Positions 31,674 through 38,946 of a stretch of DNA of 38,946 bases are shown here, in pieces. This DNA comes from Candidatus Obscuribacterales bacterium. GTDB lineage: Bacteria > Cyanobacteriota > Vampirovibrionia > Obscuribacterales > Obscuribacteraceae. The notes under the pieces were generated by a model. It had not been told where the DNA came from and did no database searches. It saw only the letters and a program-made list of their open reading frames with translations. Each line of letters opens with the position of its first letter. Positions within the stretch are counted from its first letter, which is position 1. Made by a program: the position numbers and the translations under genes. Location of the stretch: contig JAIETZ010000010.1 of the NCBI GenBank assembly GCA_019744775.1, forward strand, positions 1 to 38,946, in the 5' to 3' direction.

Positions 31674-33848
31674 TTATAAGCCACCAACAGTCAGATAAAT
31701 CTCGACTTCGAACTTTTCGCGTCCTTTCAAATCAACATGCCAGTTAGGAACAATTGCTGATCCCTGGTAGATTCGCTCAAAGCCGGATTCCGAGTTAGAT
31801 ACGCTGAATACTGGATAGCGCCACATTCCGGCTTTTTGCGACCACTTGAGTAATACCTTTATACCCAGCCATTCGTCGGCAATGCCTATTCCGTCGCAGT
31901 TAGCTTTATCATCTTTGCTGGCGAGCAGTGCCGGCTCGCATTTTTCGCCTGTTAGCTCAAAGAAATATCTGTCGCTTGCGTCCGGGGCCAGGAAGTTGAA
32001 GTTCATTTCCGGTGCAAACCAAAGACTTATCGGCTCATCGCTGGTGTTGGTTAACAGATAGGAGACTTTCATTTGCGCAGTGTCGTAATCAAACGAATAA
32101 GTCTTGCCAACATTGAGTGTTCTGTGTTTGTGATCAAACCAGACATGACCGTCACGCTCAAGTTTTACTTGAGCCTTGTTGCCGGATGCTTCAGTAGATA
32201 CAACCTTGTACGGCTTGTGCACAAAGTCACCCTGCTCAGGGTAGTGGCATACAGCCAGATCTTTTAGCTTCGCATGCGAACCAAGGAAGTGATCCAAGAA
32301 TGACAAACGACGATACCAGTCGTAAGCAAGATGGTCACTGAGATTTGCTTCTTTGGTGACTACTTGCCCATGAATTGTCTTTGCTGCTTCGTGATCAGTT
32401 TCAGTCTTTTGCTGCGCCTGTTTCAACTTCTCGTGATATGGCTCTTTGCGGCGAGAAAGAGTGTCTGTCAAGTTGAATGGACGTGGCTTGTAATCAAGCT
32501 CAAGAAGAGCACCGCCATAATGAGGGGCTAGACATGTGTTTATCTTGTCGCCACGAATAACAACCTCGTCGAAACCGTCTAAATCAATATCAATTGTCTC
32601 GACAGATATTCCCTTGGGAGAAAGTCCAGCTTTTTGTTCAAGCGCGTCGAGCGCCACATCTGCTGCAACAGCAGCTTGGAAATTGGCTGTACGTAAATTG
32701 GTCAGGTAAAGACCACCGAAGACTCCGTGCCAGAATGGATCATTTGATTGCGCTTGCCAAATCTTGTCTTGCGCATCGAGAAGCTGTGACTCATCAACCT
32801 TGCCGCTTGCACGAAGTTTTTGCAAACGCTTGCTGGCATGCAGCATCTTCTTGTGGAGTTGATTACCTTCAGGATATTTGACGAGGAAGTTGCGCCAGAA
32901 TCCACCTTTTAAAAATGGCTTGTAGAGCTCATCGACTTTATGAAGTCCGTCTTCCAACACTGCTGCGCGATCAGCCGGCAACGCCCATTCCATCATTTCA
33001 GCGTAGCTAGCTGTCGGCAAGTAGACTCTGCCTGATGGACCAATCGTGCGATTGTATTCACCGAATGTCTGAATGTGTATCCAGTCGGAATTCTTCTCCA
33101 GGATAGTGAAGAATTTCTCCAGCCAGCCGTCTTTGTAGACTGATTCATAGGTGTGAGGCCAAACACCGAACTTCTCGCCATCGTCGAAATAAAAGGCACC
33201 GGCATCACCATCGCTTGTGGCGATTGACTTCAAATACTCGATAATCTTATCCGGCATTTCAAACGGAATCATGTAACGAAGGTTTTGATTGATCGGGAAG
33301 ATATCCAACTTATTGCCATCTTCTTCAGTGACATAGCAACGATAAAGTTCTGAATCGTGCAGACCGACAGATCTAAAATGCGAGTCATCCACGCAGACGT
33401 ATTTGATGCCGGCTTCAACTAATGGCTTAGGTAAATGCGGTTCCCAAACACGCTCTGCCAACCACATGCCATCGATGATTTCCTTGTTGGCTTGTTTTGC
33501 GCAGAAAAGCTTTTCCAAGTAGGAAGTCAACTTGCGAATTTGCCCGACTTTATCGCAGTCAGGAATAATCGCCATAATCGGCTCGTAGAATCCACCAGTG
33601 ACAAGTTCAATCTGTCCACAAGCATGCAGCTTATCCATCACGTGAATTACTTCAGGATAGTTTTTCGCAATCCAATGCAGTAAATATCCCGTGAAGTGGA
33701 CAGAGAATTTGACCTTTGGAAAACGCTCCAACACTTGAAAGAACGGCAAGTAGCATTTCTCGCAAGCCTCAGCCAGCACATGATCAAAATTGCCGACTGG
33801 CTGGTGGTTGTGGACGCCGAGGCAAAGATTTATCGTCTTCTTCGTCAT
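31674..33848 (-). CDS. GH57 alpha-glucan enzyme (4-alpha-glucanotransferase / alpha-amylase type)
   Basis: 724 aa. Family GH57 retaining enzyme acting on alpha-1,4-glucans. Motif 1 is HNHQP (13-17). The nucleophile lies in WLAERVWEP, E132, equivalent to Glu123 of the Thermococcus litoralis 4-alpha-glucanotransferase. The acid/base lies in FYFDDGEKFGVWP (Asp222/223). FDDGEKFG and the C-terminal beta-sandwich region (about 330-720, DUF1925/DUF1926-like, with YEKLKQAQQK-type linker and a final FEVEIYLTVGG) match the glucanotransferase/AmyA subgroup rather than branching enzymes. No signal peptide, so it works on intracellular glycogen or maltodextrin. It starts 4 bp after purB, with AGGA in the purB tail, so translation may be coupled. 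Confidence 0.92.
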   Translation of the reverse strand: MTKKTINLCLGVHNHQPVGNFDHVLAEACEKCYLPFFQVLERFPKVKFSVHFTGYLLHWIAKNYPEVIHVMDKLHACGQIELVTGGFYEPIMAIIPDCDKVGQIRKLTSYLEKLFCAKQANKEIIDGMWLAERVWEPHLPKPLVEAGIKYVCVDDSHFRSVGLHDSELYRCYVTEEDGNKLDIFPINQNLRYMIPFEMPDKIIEYLKSIATSDGDAGAFYFDDGEKFGVWPHTYESVYKDGWLEKFFTILEKNSDWIHIQTFGEYNRTIGPSGRVYLPTASYAEMMEWALPADRAAVLEDGLHKVDELYKPFLKGGFWRNFLVKYPEGNQLHKKMLHASKRLQKLRASGKVDESQLLDAQDKIWQAQSNDPFWHGVFGGLYLTNLRTANFQAAVAADVALDALEQKAGLSPKGISVETIDIDLDGFDEVVIRGDKINTCLAPHYGGALLELDYKPRPFNLTDTLSRRKEPYHEKLKQAQQKTETDHEAAKTIHGQVVTKEANLSDHLAYDWYRRLSFLDHFLGSHAKLKDLAVCHYPEQGDFVHKPYKVVSTEASGNKAQVKLERDGHVWFDHKHRTLNVGKTYSFDYDTAQMKVSYLLTNTSDEPISLWFAPEMNFNFLAPDASDRYFFELTGEKCEPALLASKDDKANCDGIGIADEWLGIKVLLKWSQKAGMWRYPVFSVSNSESGFERIYQGSAIVPNWHVDLKGREKFEVEIYLTVGGL

Positions 33849-33852
33849 TCTC

Positions 33853-35148
33853 TTAAATTCCTAGACGTTCAAATACCTGGTCAATATTACGCAAGTAATG
33901 CTTGGGATCAAATGTTTCCTCAATTTCCTTCGCGCTCAAAAGACCGGTGACATTCTTGTCATTCATCAAATTGTCTTTGAAGCTGCCATCTTTTGTATTC
34001 CAAGCTTGCATGGCATTACCCTGAACAATCTTGTACGCATCTTCACGACTCATGCCGCGCTCAACAAGCTTGATGAGAAACGCTTGCGAGAATACGATGC
34101 CGCCGAATACATCCATGTTGGCAATCATGTTTTCCGGATAGACAACGAGATCATCAACTATCTTTGTAAAACGAGCGAGCATGTAATCGAGCAATATGGT
34201 CGAATCCGGCAATATTACGCGCTCAACAGAGCTGTGGCTGATGTCACGCTCGTGCCAGAGAGGAATGTTTTCCAACGCTGCTAATGAATTGCCGCGCAGT
34301 AAACGAGCCAAGCCGGAGATGTTTTCACAACCAACCGGATTGCGCTTGTGCGGCATTGCTGAAGATCCTTTCTGACCTTTGGCAAATGGTTCTTCCACTT
34401 CCAGCACATCCGTACGCTGCAAGTGACGAATCTCTGTCGCAAACTTGTCGAGACTGGAGCCGATGCAAGCAAGCGTCCATACAAACTGGGCATGTCTATC
34501 ACGCTGAACTATTTGCGTAGAGACAGGATCAGGCGTCAGTCCCAAATATTTGCAAGTGAGTCTTTCCACATCCGGCGAGATGTTCGAATATGTTCCAACG
34601 GCGCCGCTTACTTGACCAACAGAGATCATCTCTGTTGCATCAACTAGTCTTTGCTTGTTGCGGCGGATTTCTTCAAGCCAGACAGCCATTTTAAATCCAA
34701 ATGTTGTCGGTTCAGCGTGAATGCCGTGTGATCTGCCGATGGTTACTGTGTGTTTGTGCTTGCGCGCTTGTTTCAAAATTGCTGCTTCCAGCGCGTCCAT
34801 GTCTTTCATCAACAATGCGCTGGCTTTGCGCAATTGCAGCGCCAAGGCTGTGTCAATTACATCGGAACTGGTCATACCGAGGTGAACAAAACGCGAATTC
34901 TCGCCGACTGATTCGGCGACAGATGTAAGGAAAGCAATCACATCGTGGCGGACTTCCGCTTCAATTTCGTCAATGCGCTTCAAGTCAAAGCGGGCTTTCT
35001 TTTTGATATCGGCAACAGCGTCTTTTGGTATCACTCCCAATTCCGCTTGCGCTTCGCAAACAGCAATTTCCACTTCGAGCCAACACTGAAACTTAGCTTC
35101 ATCAGACCACAGCGCAGCCATTTCCGGACGCGAATAACGATCAATCAC
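33853..35148 (-). CDS. purB: Adenylosuccinate lyase
   Basis: 431 aa from the chosen GTG, equal to the B. subtilis enzyme. It catalyses two fumarate-releasing steps of purine synthesis (SAICAR to AICAR, and adenylosuccinate to AMP). SSAMPHKRNPVGCE is the fumarase/aspartase superfamily signature with the catalytic Ser loop, and SHGIHAEPTTFGFK holds a catalytic His. The start is set by homology: family members begin IDRYSRPEMAALW, directly after the GTG at 35148, with GGGGT upstream. The frame is open 22 codons further back, but that extension is not family-like. First of the purB-GH57 pair; the upstream gene is a same-strand secreted protein about 107 bp away. Confidence 0.96.
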   Translation of the reverse strand: MIDRYSRPEMAALWSDEAKFQCWLEVEIAVCEAQAELGVIPKDAVADIKKKARFDLKRIDEIEAEVRHDVIAFLTSVAESVGENSRFVHLGMTSSDVIDTALALQLRKASALLMKDMDALEAAILKQARKHKHTVTIGRSHGIHAEPTTFGFKMAVWLEEIRRNKQRLVDATEMISVGQVSGAVGTYSNISPDVERLTCKYLGLTPDPVSTQIVQRDRHAQFVWTLACIGSSLDKFATEIRHLQRTDVLEVEEPFAKGQKGSSAMPHKRNPVGCENISGLARLLRGNSLAALENIPLWHERDISHSSVERVILPDSTILLDYMLARFTKIVDDLVVYPENMIANMDVFGGIVFSQAFLIKLVERGMSREDAYKIVQGNAMQAWNTKDGSFKDNLMNDKNVTGLLSAKEIEETFDPKHYLRNIDQVFERLGI

Positions 35149-35255
35149 GAACTGATACCCCGAGACACGACAAAATACAAACGCTTGCCGGACTTGCCAG
35201 CAAAGCAGGCTCATATTTTAGCCGAAATCACCGCATGGCAACTCGCTTTGTGTAG

Positions 35256-36239
35256 CTATTGTCCCTGCAATTGCTCTAAAAGTTGGTTCAGGTTGTTGGT
35301 GCTATCGGAGCCCGATGAATCGTGTTGTGATCCGGCAGAGCCTCCGCCGAGTTCGCCCATTAGTTTGTTCAATTGACTCATATCGATGTTGCCCATTTGA
35401 CCAGTCAATGATCCCAAGTCCAAATTGCCAAGTGAGCCCGTGTCCCCGCCGCCACCGAGGGCGCCAAGTCCACCCATTCCGCCAAGCAATTGCTGCAGCT
35501 GATCGGTGCAATCATCACAAGGACCACCTGCGGAGGGACCAATGGGCAGATTGCCGAGCATACTATCAACCTGTCCATGCATACGCTGAGTAGTTGCGCG
35601 GTCTTCACCACCAAATGGATCTAAATTCGGATCAAGCTTGTAAGCAGTAATCACACGTCTGACGCCATTGTGATATTGGCTGAGAGAAGCGCTCAATCGT
35701 CCCAACATTGGATATATCCGACCAAAACCTTCCATTCCCGATCCACGTAAGTCTCCTGGGTTTTCAGCCAATTGCTCAAAGTAATAGAACGAAGCTGCTA
35801 GGTCATTATGCTCTCTTTTCATTTCTGCCGGCGGCACGATTGCGCGTATCTCGCGAATCATCTGAATCATGTTTGTTTTTACTTCTGTGGTGCTTCCTTG
35901 TGCATTGCTAGAAAAAGCTACCATTGCTAGTCGAGGGTAGGTTTGAATGATATGACGCATGCGGGCAAGATAGCGGGCAACAGCATCAGGAGTACGCGGC
36001 ACGTCCATCGATATACCGCCCGTCAGTGGTTGACCCAATTTGTAAACCTGACCTCTTCGCGCGCCGGGAATGGGGGTGGTGTCGAGGATAGGCGTCGCTC
36101 GTTGCAGCTGGAGCGGCTTTTTCGCAACGGGCTTTTTGTTGCCGGCAGCCTCCGCCGCAATTGTAAAAATCGCCAGCAAGGCAAGCCCAGCGGCAATTTT
36201 GGGCAGTGTCTTATTAATATGAGCAATGCTAGTTAACAT
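35256..36239 (-). CDS. Unknown secreted protein with Gly/Leu/Gln-rich tail
   Basis: About 327 aa. The N-terminus (IAAGLALLAIFTIAAEAAG) is a signal peptide. The centre (about 75-210) looks helical and folded (ARYLARMRHIIQTYPRLAMVAF, IQMIREIRAIVPPAEMKREHNDLAASFYYFEQLAE; each split by other residues). CDDC near residues 243-246 could form a disulfide. The last 80 residues are a low-complexity series of Gly-Gly, Leu-Gln and Gly-Asn repeats, ending LNQLLEQLQGQ. No family recognised. ATG at 36239 is preferred because AAGGGG lies eight bases upstream; ATG at 36245 is only three bases from it. Confidence 0.65.
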   Translation of the reverse strand: MLTSIAHINKTLPKIAAGLALLAIFTIAAEAAGNKKPVAKKPLQLQRATPILDTTPIPGARRGQVYKLGQPLTGGISMDVPRTPDAVARYLARMRHIIQTYPRLAMVAFSSNAQGSTTEVKTNMIQMIREIRAIVPPAEMKREHNDLAASFYYFEQLAENPGDLRGSGMEGFGRIYPMLGRLSASLSQYHNGVRRVITAYKLDPNLDPFGGEDRATTQRMHGQVDSMLGNLPIGPSAGGPCDDCTDQLQQLLGGMGGLGALGGGGDTGSLGNLDLGSLTGQMGNIDMSQLNKLMGELGGGSAGSQHDSSGSDSTNNLNQLLEQLQGQ

Positions 36240-36257
36240 AGCCATATCCCCTTAATT

Positions 36258-36267
36258 GGAATATTCC
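36258..36267. promoter_or_regulatory. Palindrome upstream of the secreted protein
   Basis: GGAATATTCC is a perfect 10-bp palindrome 19 bp before the start at 36239, in the spacer between divergent genes. Could be an operator; no regulator is implied by the sequence. Confidence 0.25.
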
Positions 36268-36346
36268 CAAATCGGGTATGAAACTAGCTAAGAGCAGATA
36301 AGTTAAGCACTATGTAATCTGCCGTGTACAATTAAGGGCGCATAGC

Positions 36347-36370
36347 GGGCGCATGCAATGCGCCCCTACA
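36347..36370 (+). repeat. 24-nt hairpin repeat, copy 6
   Basis: Identical to copy 1. A partial duplicate of its left arm (GGGCGCAT) lies just upstream at 36336-36343. It lies in the divergent spacer between the secreted protein and the UspA gene. Its ATG at 36353 is in frame with the UspA gene and lengthens the open frame by 24 codons. Confidence 0.9.
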
Positions 36371-36424
36371 AAATACAGGATGCGTCCGAGGTTAGGACAG
36401 GTTCCAAAGAAAGAGTGGTTGCCA

Positions 36425-37321
36425 ATGAAGCTTCTTTTGCCCGTCGATATAGTTCATTCCGCTAAGCCGACAATTGACGAGCTTAAACGCCTGGTTGATT
36501 TGAAAAACTGCCAGGTAACAATGCTTTACGTCAAAGAAGAATTGCCGTCCTATGAAAGCATGATTGAAGGACTGGCTGATATCAAAGAGAAATATCAAAC
36601 CGAAGTAAAAAACAAGGCACAAGCATATTTCGCACAAGCCGAGACAGAGCTAAAGCCCCATTGTGAGTCACTAAAGACGGAGATAGTCAGCGGTCCGGCA
36701 GCTATGATGATTGAAACTGTTGCACGCGATGAAAAATGCGAATTGACAGCATTGACTCCTGGCGTTCATCCCAAGATTGAAGAGTTTTTCCTGGGAAGCG
36801 TGTCGAGCAAAGTTGTGAAGCATGGACCGGGAACAGTTTTAATTTGCCGCAACGGCGGAAAGCCACCGGAGAAAATCAGCAAAGTCGTCATTGGTGTTGA
36901 TGGATCACATCAATCGCAAACGGCATTGAAAGAAGCAGTAAAGTTATTCAAGCTGAAAGAGCATGGAGCAGAAATTACACTTATCCATGTGGTATCAGTT
37001 GCAGATGTTTTAAAAATGGTGTCACCGGTTGAATATATCGGCATCGTTGAGAATAACATGCTCATGGAAGGTGAGACTTTCCTTGCCAACGCCAAACAGA
37101 TGTTGGCGGAACAAGGCATCGATAAAGTCTATTGCGTCTTGAAAGAAGGCGATCCGGCAACGGAAATCTTGAACTTGACCAAGTCACTTCCGGCGGATTT
37201 AGTAGTCATCGGCGCGCAAGGTCGCAATGCCGTGCAGCATTTCTTGCTGGGAAGCGTTTCACACAGAATTGCCATGCACTCACCTGTCACAACTGCGGTG
37301 GTTAAGTCTCCACGTAAATGA
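36425..37321 (+). CDS. Tandem universal stress protein (two UspA domains)
   Basis: 298 aa. Domain 1 (1-143) begins MKLLLPVDIV and ends FFLGSVSSKVVKHGPGTVLICR. Domain 2 (152-296) begins KVVIGVDGSHQSQTALKEA and ends VVIGAQGRNAVQHFLLGSVSHRI. Domain 2 keeps the ATP-binding pattern G263-x2-G266-x9-G276-S. Domain 1 has G113-V-H-P116, which loses the second glycine and shortens the spacing, so only domain 2 is expected to bind ATP in the usual way. UspA proteins respond to starvation and oxidative stress by mechanisms still poorly known. The ATG at 36425 is preferred over the one in the repeat because the extra N-terminus is not family-like. Overlaps the next gene by 4 bp (ATGA). Confidence 0.88.
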   Translation: MKLLLPVDIVHSAKPTIDELKRLVDLKNCQVTMLYVKEELPSYESMIEGLADIKEKYQTEVKNKAQAYFAQAETELKPHCESLKTEIVSGPAAMMIETVARDEKCELTALTPGVHPKIEEFFLGSVSSKVVKHGPGTVLICRNGGKPPEKISKVVIGVDGSHQSQTALKEAVKLFKLKEHGAEITLIHVVSVADVLKMVSPVEYIGIVENNMLMEGETFLANAKQMLAEQGIDKVYCVLKEGDPATEILNLTKSLPADLVVIGAQGRNAVQHFLLGSVSHRIAMHSPVTTAVVKSPRK

Positions 37322-38409
37322 GAATTGCTGTTTCACTGCTTTTGATGGTGTCTCTTTCCAGCTTGGCTTTGTCTGCGCGCGCCAAGCAGGTTCCGCTAAA
37401 GCAATTGCGACAGGAAATAAAAACAGAGCAAGAGGAAGAAAAAGACAGCCTCAAGAAAATGCGTGATGAGTTGAATGACTTGAAGTCGACCATCATGGAA
37501 GGCAGCCAGGCAATGGGACAGTTGCAATCAGCTGTAGCACAACAAGCCAAGACTCGCGTGTATAGGCTAGCAGTCAAAGACGGTCGTGTTGAAATCATGC
37601 CGGGCGTGTTTGCCTCCGCATTAACATACAACGGATTGACGCCGGGTCCGGTTCTCGAGGCAACCGAAGGTGACACGATACAACTCACCGTGTCCAACGA
37701 GTCCAGGCAGCCAACGAGTTTTTACATCGACGGTCTTATCTTGCCGCACGCCGTAGCGGGATTGCCGCGTGAAGGGCATGGGGTAATAAAGCCGGGCGCG
37801 GCGGAGACGTATCAATTCAAAGTCGAGCAGTCGGGGCTTTTTACTTACCATCCGCAAGTTAATCACCTGGCGCAAAAGACGCAGGGCCTTTTCGGCATGC
37901 TCGTCGTCGACGCCGATGCGCCGAAGACCTTCAGCAAAGAGCAAGTCATGGTCATTGGGCAGTGGACTGTCGCAGGGGCTCCGGCTGGTTCGCCCGGGAA
38001 GGTAGCGCCGTCACCGGGTAAGGCAGGTGCTGCTGCCGTGGCTTCGGCATCAGGTCCGACGACCTACTTCACCGTCAACGGGAAAAGCGCTCCAGCTATT
38101 CCACCAATCGCCGTAGTTCGTGGTGACCGCGTGCGCTTGTACGTCGCCAACACGACATCGCAATCGGTTCCGTTGCAATTGACGGGGCATCGCTTTGAAG
38201 TAATAAGCGTCAGCGGCAGCGATGCGATGGAGCCGCATGTCTTTAGAGACACCTATTGCGTACAGCCGGGAGACAGAGTTGTGCTGGAGTTTCTCGCCGA
38301 CAATCCAGGTGTCTGGTCACTTGCTTCGCAGTTGCCGCATCAGGTGACAAATCGCGGCAAGTTTCCTGGCGGAATTGCCATTCCGGTAATTTATCCGAAT
38401 GCGGAATAA
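37318..38409 (+). CDS. Exported multicopper-oxidase-fold protein without copper ligands
   Basis: 363 aa. Signal peptide (about 1-22), then a coiled-coil segment (27-75, Glu/Lys/Gln-rich). Two cupredoxin-like domains follow (about 80-200 and 248-360), joined by a Gly/Pro/Ala linker (218-247). Blocks match MCOs and nitrite reductases: YNGLTPGPVLEATEGD (104-119), GLFTYHPQ (173-180), GKSAPAIPPIAVVRGDRVRL, LTGHRFEVISV, and VVLEFLADNPGVW. The usual ligands are lost: HWHG is SFYIDG, YHCA/YHSH is YHPQ, PFHLHGH is PLQLTGH, and HCH...H is SLASQLPHQ. It is therefore unlikely to hold a type 1 or trinuclear copper site and is probably structural or binds something else. The start overlaps the UspA stop (ATGA), so translational coupling is likely. 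Confidence 0.85.
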   Translation: MRIAVSLLLMVSLSSLALSARAKQVPLKQLRQEIKTEQEEEKDSLKKMRDELNDLKSTIMEGSQAMGQLQSAVAQQAKTRVYRLAVKDGRVEIMPGVFASALTYNGLTPGPVLEATEGDTIQLTVSNESRQPTSFYIDGLILPHAVAGLPREGHGVIKPGAAETYQFKVEQSGLFTYHPQVNHLAQKTQGLFGMLVVDADAPKTFSKEQVMVIGQWTVAGAPAGSPGKVAPSPGKAGAAAVASASGPTTYFTVNGKSAPAIPPIAVVRGDRVRLYVANTTSQSVPLQLTGHRFEVISVSGSDAMEPHVFRDTYCVQPGDRVVLEFLADNPGVWSLASQLPHQVTNRGKFPGGIAIPVIYPNAE

Positions 38410-38417
38410 CGGGTTCC

Positions 38418-38491
38418 GTCATTCTGAGCAGAGCGAAGAATCCCACCTGTTAAAGACGTGAGATTCTTCGGGCTGATGCCCTCAGAATGAC
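38418..38491. repeat. Compact palindrome of the GTCATTCTGAG family, in a convergent spacer
   Basis: GTCATTCTGAG (38418-38428) pairs with CTCAGAATGAC (38481-38491), and GCGAAGAATC (38433-38442) with GATTCTTCG (38462-38470). It makes a long imperfect stem between genes ending at 38409 and 38497. It carries both family end motifs and could act as a two-way transcription stop. Confidence 0.75.
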
Positions 38492-38496
38492 AATCC

Positions 38497-38802
38497 TTAG
38501 GCGTGATCACCCAATGCTTGCAGATGTTGCTCTAGTTTCTCCTGAGACAACCCAGTGTGATCGCAAAAGGCTTTCCAACCTACAGCCACAACTTCTTCCC
38601 AATTCTCGTAATAAGTCGGCATGTGCATGTCTCCACGACCAATCTCAGAAGAGTAGTCGGAAAGAATAGCTTTCGCCATGTCGTGCTGGACCATGTGCCG
38701 CACGTCGAACCATTGTTGCTCGACGGCAAGCTCTAAAAGCGTAGCTAGGAATTGCTGCTGGTGGTAGCGGGATTCGGCGATTTCCTGTAATCGGCTGTCC
38801 AT
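38497..38802 (-). CDS. Small unknown protein
   Basis: 101 aa, not recognised. Almost all helical by composition (LQEIAESRYHQQQFLATLLELAVEQ then WFDVRHMVQHDMAKAI). Soluble and slightly acidic, with several His, Gln and Trp. No signal peptide. Good ribosome-binding site (GAGGT five bases before the ATG) supports it as a real gene. A 12-bp palindrome lies just upstream. No neighbours in the same direction. Confidence 0.6.
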   Translation of the reverse strand: MDSRLQEIAESRYHQQQFLATLLELAVEQQWFDVRHMVQHDMAKAILSDYSSEIGRGDMHMPTYYENWEEVVAVGWKAFCDHTGLSQEKLEQHLQALGDHA

Positions 38803-38810
38803 CAGTACCT

Positions 38811-38822
38811 CAGGTTAACCTG
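38811..38822. promoter_or_regulatory. Perfect palindrome before the small gene
   Basis: CAGGTTAACCTG is a perfect 12-bp palindrome 8 bp before the start codon of the small minus-strand gene. The position would suit a repressor, but no promoter is clear nearby. Confidence 0.3.
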
Positions 38823-38894
38823 CTTACACTTAAACTAGCATAAGTTTTCTTAACTGAACACCCCCATACTTTGTCATCTTGTACGGTAATAAAT

Positions 38895-38923
38895 AACGTC
38901 AAGTCAAATAGGGGCTTGACGTT
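38895..38923. repeat. Hairpin at the window end
   Basis: AACGTCAAG (38895-38903), loop of 11 nt, CTTGACGTT (38915-38923): 9-bp perfect stem. It sits immediately before an ATG (38926). Confidence 0.45.
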
Positions 38924-38925
38924 GA

Positions 38926-38946
38926 ATGAAAATCGGGCTATTCCTC
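38926..38946 (+). CDS. Possible start of a gene cut by the window edge
   Basis: ATG at 38926 opens MKIGLFL and runs off the window. GGGG stands about 11 bases before it. Seven codons are too few to prove a gene. Confidence 0.2.

Noticed and set aside
1-38946. CRISPR array
   Set aside because: The repeats are dispersed, kilobases apart, with no regular spacers and no cas genes.
1-38946. Prophage, integrated plasmid or genomic island
   Set aside because: No integrase, transposase, phage structural or conjugation genes; the genes are mostly housekeeping.

Overview
The window (38.9 kb, mid-range G+C by eye) is a stretch of ordinary bacterial chromosome carrying about 29 genes on both strands, with no rRNA, tRNA, CRISPR array, phage or transposase gene that I can see. 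The best-fitting source is a non-photosynthetic relative of the Cyanobacteria (Vampirovibrionia/Melainabacteria, perhaps an Obscuribacter-like lineage). This is inference from an OpcA-type G6PDH helper protein next to zwf (typical of cyanobacteria and actinobacteria), an OmpR-type regulator of the RpaB/PhoB kind, a SpoIID/LytB protein in a non-sporulating context, many TPR/J-like/MshEN-like proteins, and abundant short palindromic repeats. No 16S gene is present to confirm it.

Layout. 1-5.5 kb: an MnmC-type tRNA methyltransferase, an unknown secreted protein, a PhoB-type response regulator, and a SpoIID-domain protein followed by a membrane-anchored TPR protein. 5.6-17.1 kb: a long minus-strand gene run, gnd-zwf-opcA-pgl-Hpt-penicillin acylase family-serA-DUF3160, carrying the whole oxidative pentose phosphate branch plus the first step of serine synthesis. 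17.3-20.4 kb: a uridine-kinase-like protein, a polytopic membrane protein and a TPR protein. 20.7-26.3 kb: an SbcC/Rad50-type ATPase diverging, with only 21 bp between starts, from a fused membrane/spermidine-synthase-like protein whose enzyme domain carries an in-frame palindromic repeat. 26.3-28.8 kb: an LRV-repeat protein, a response regulator, and a J-like protein without HPD. 29-30.3 kb: an unknown gene overlapping rsmG. 30.7-36.2 kb (minus): a secreted unknown, purB, a GH57 glucanotransferase/amylase and an unknown. 36.4-38.8 kb: a tandem UspA protein translationally coupled to a copper-ligand-less multicopper-oxidase-fold protein, then a small unknown.

Working together. The gnd-zwf-opcA-pgl run would make NADPH and ribulose-5-P from glucose-6-P; GH57 acts on alpha-glucans such as glycogen; serA draws on glycolysis and purB on the purine pathway. 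This suggests a heterotroph living on sugars or stored glycogen.

The most distinctive part of the window is its repeat population. One 24-nt hairpin family occurs six times, including once inside a gene, in frame, followed by three 33-nt tandem units. A second family with GTCATTCTGAGC/GAAGAATC ends occurs in half, compact-palindrome and 256-bp MITE-like forms. All four convergent gene junctions that have room for a spacer hold one of these elements, while the three convergent junctions with essentially no spacer have none.
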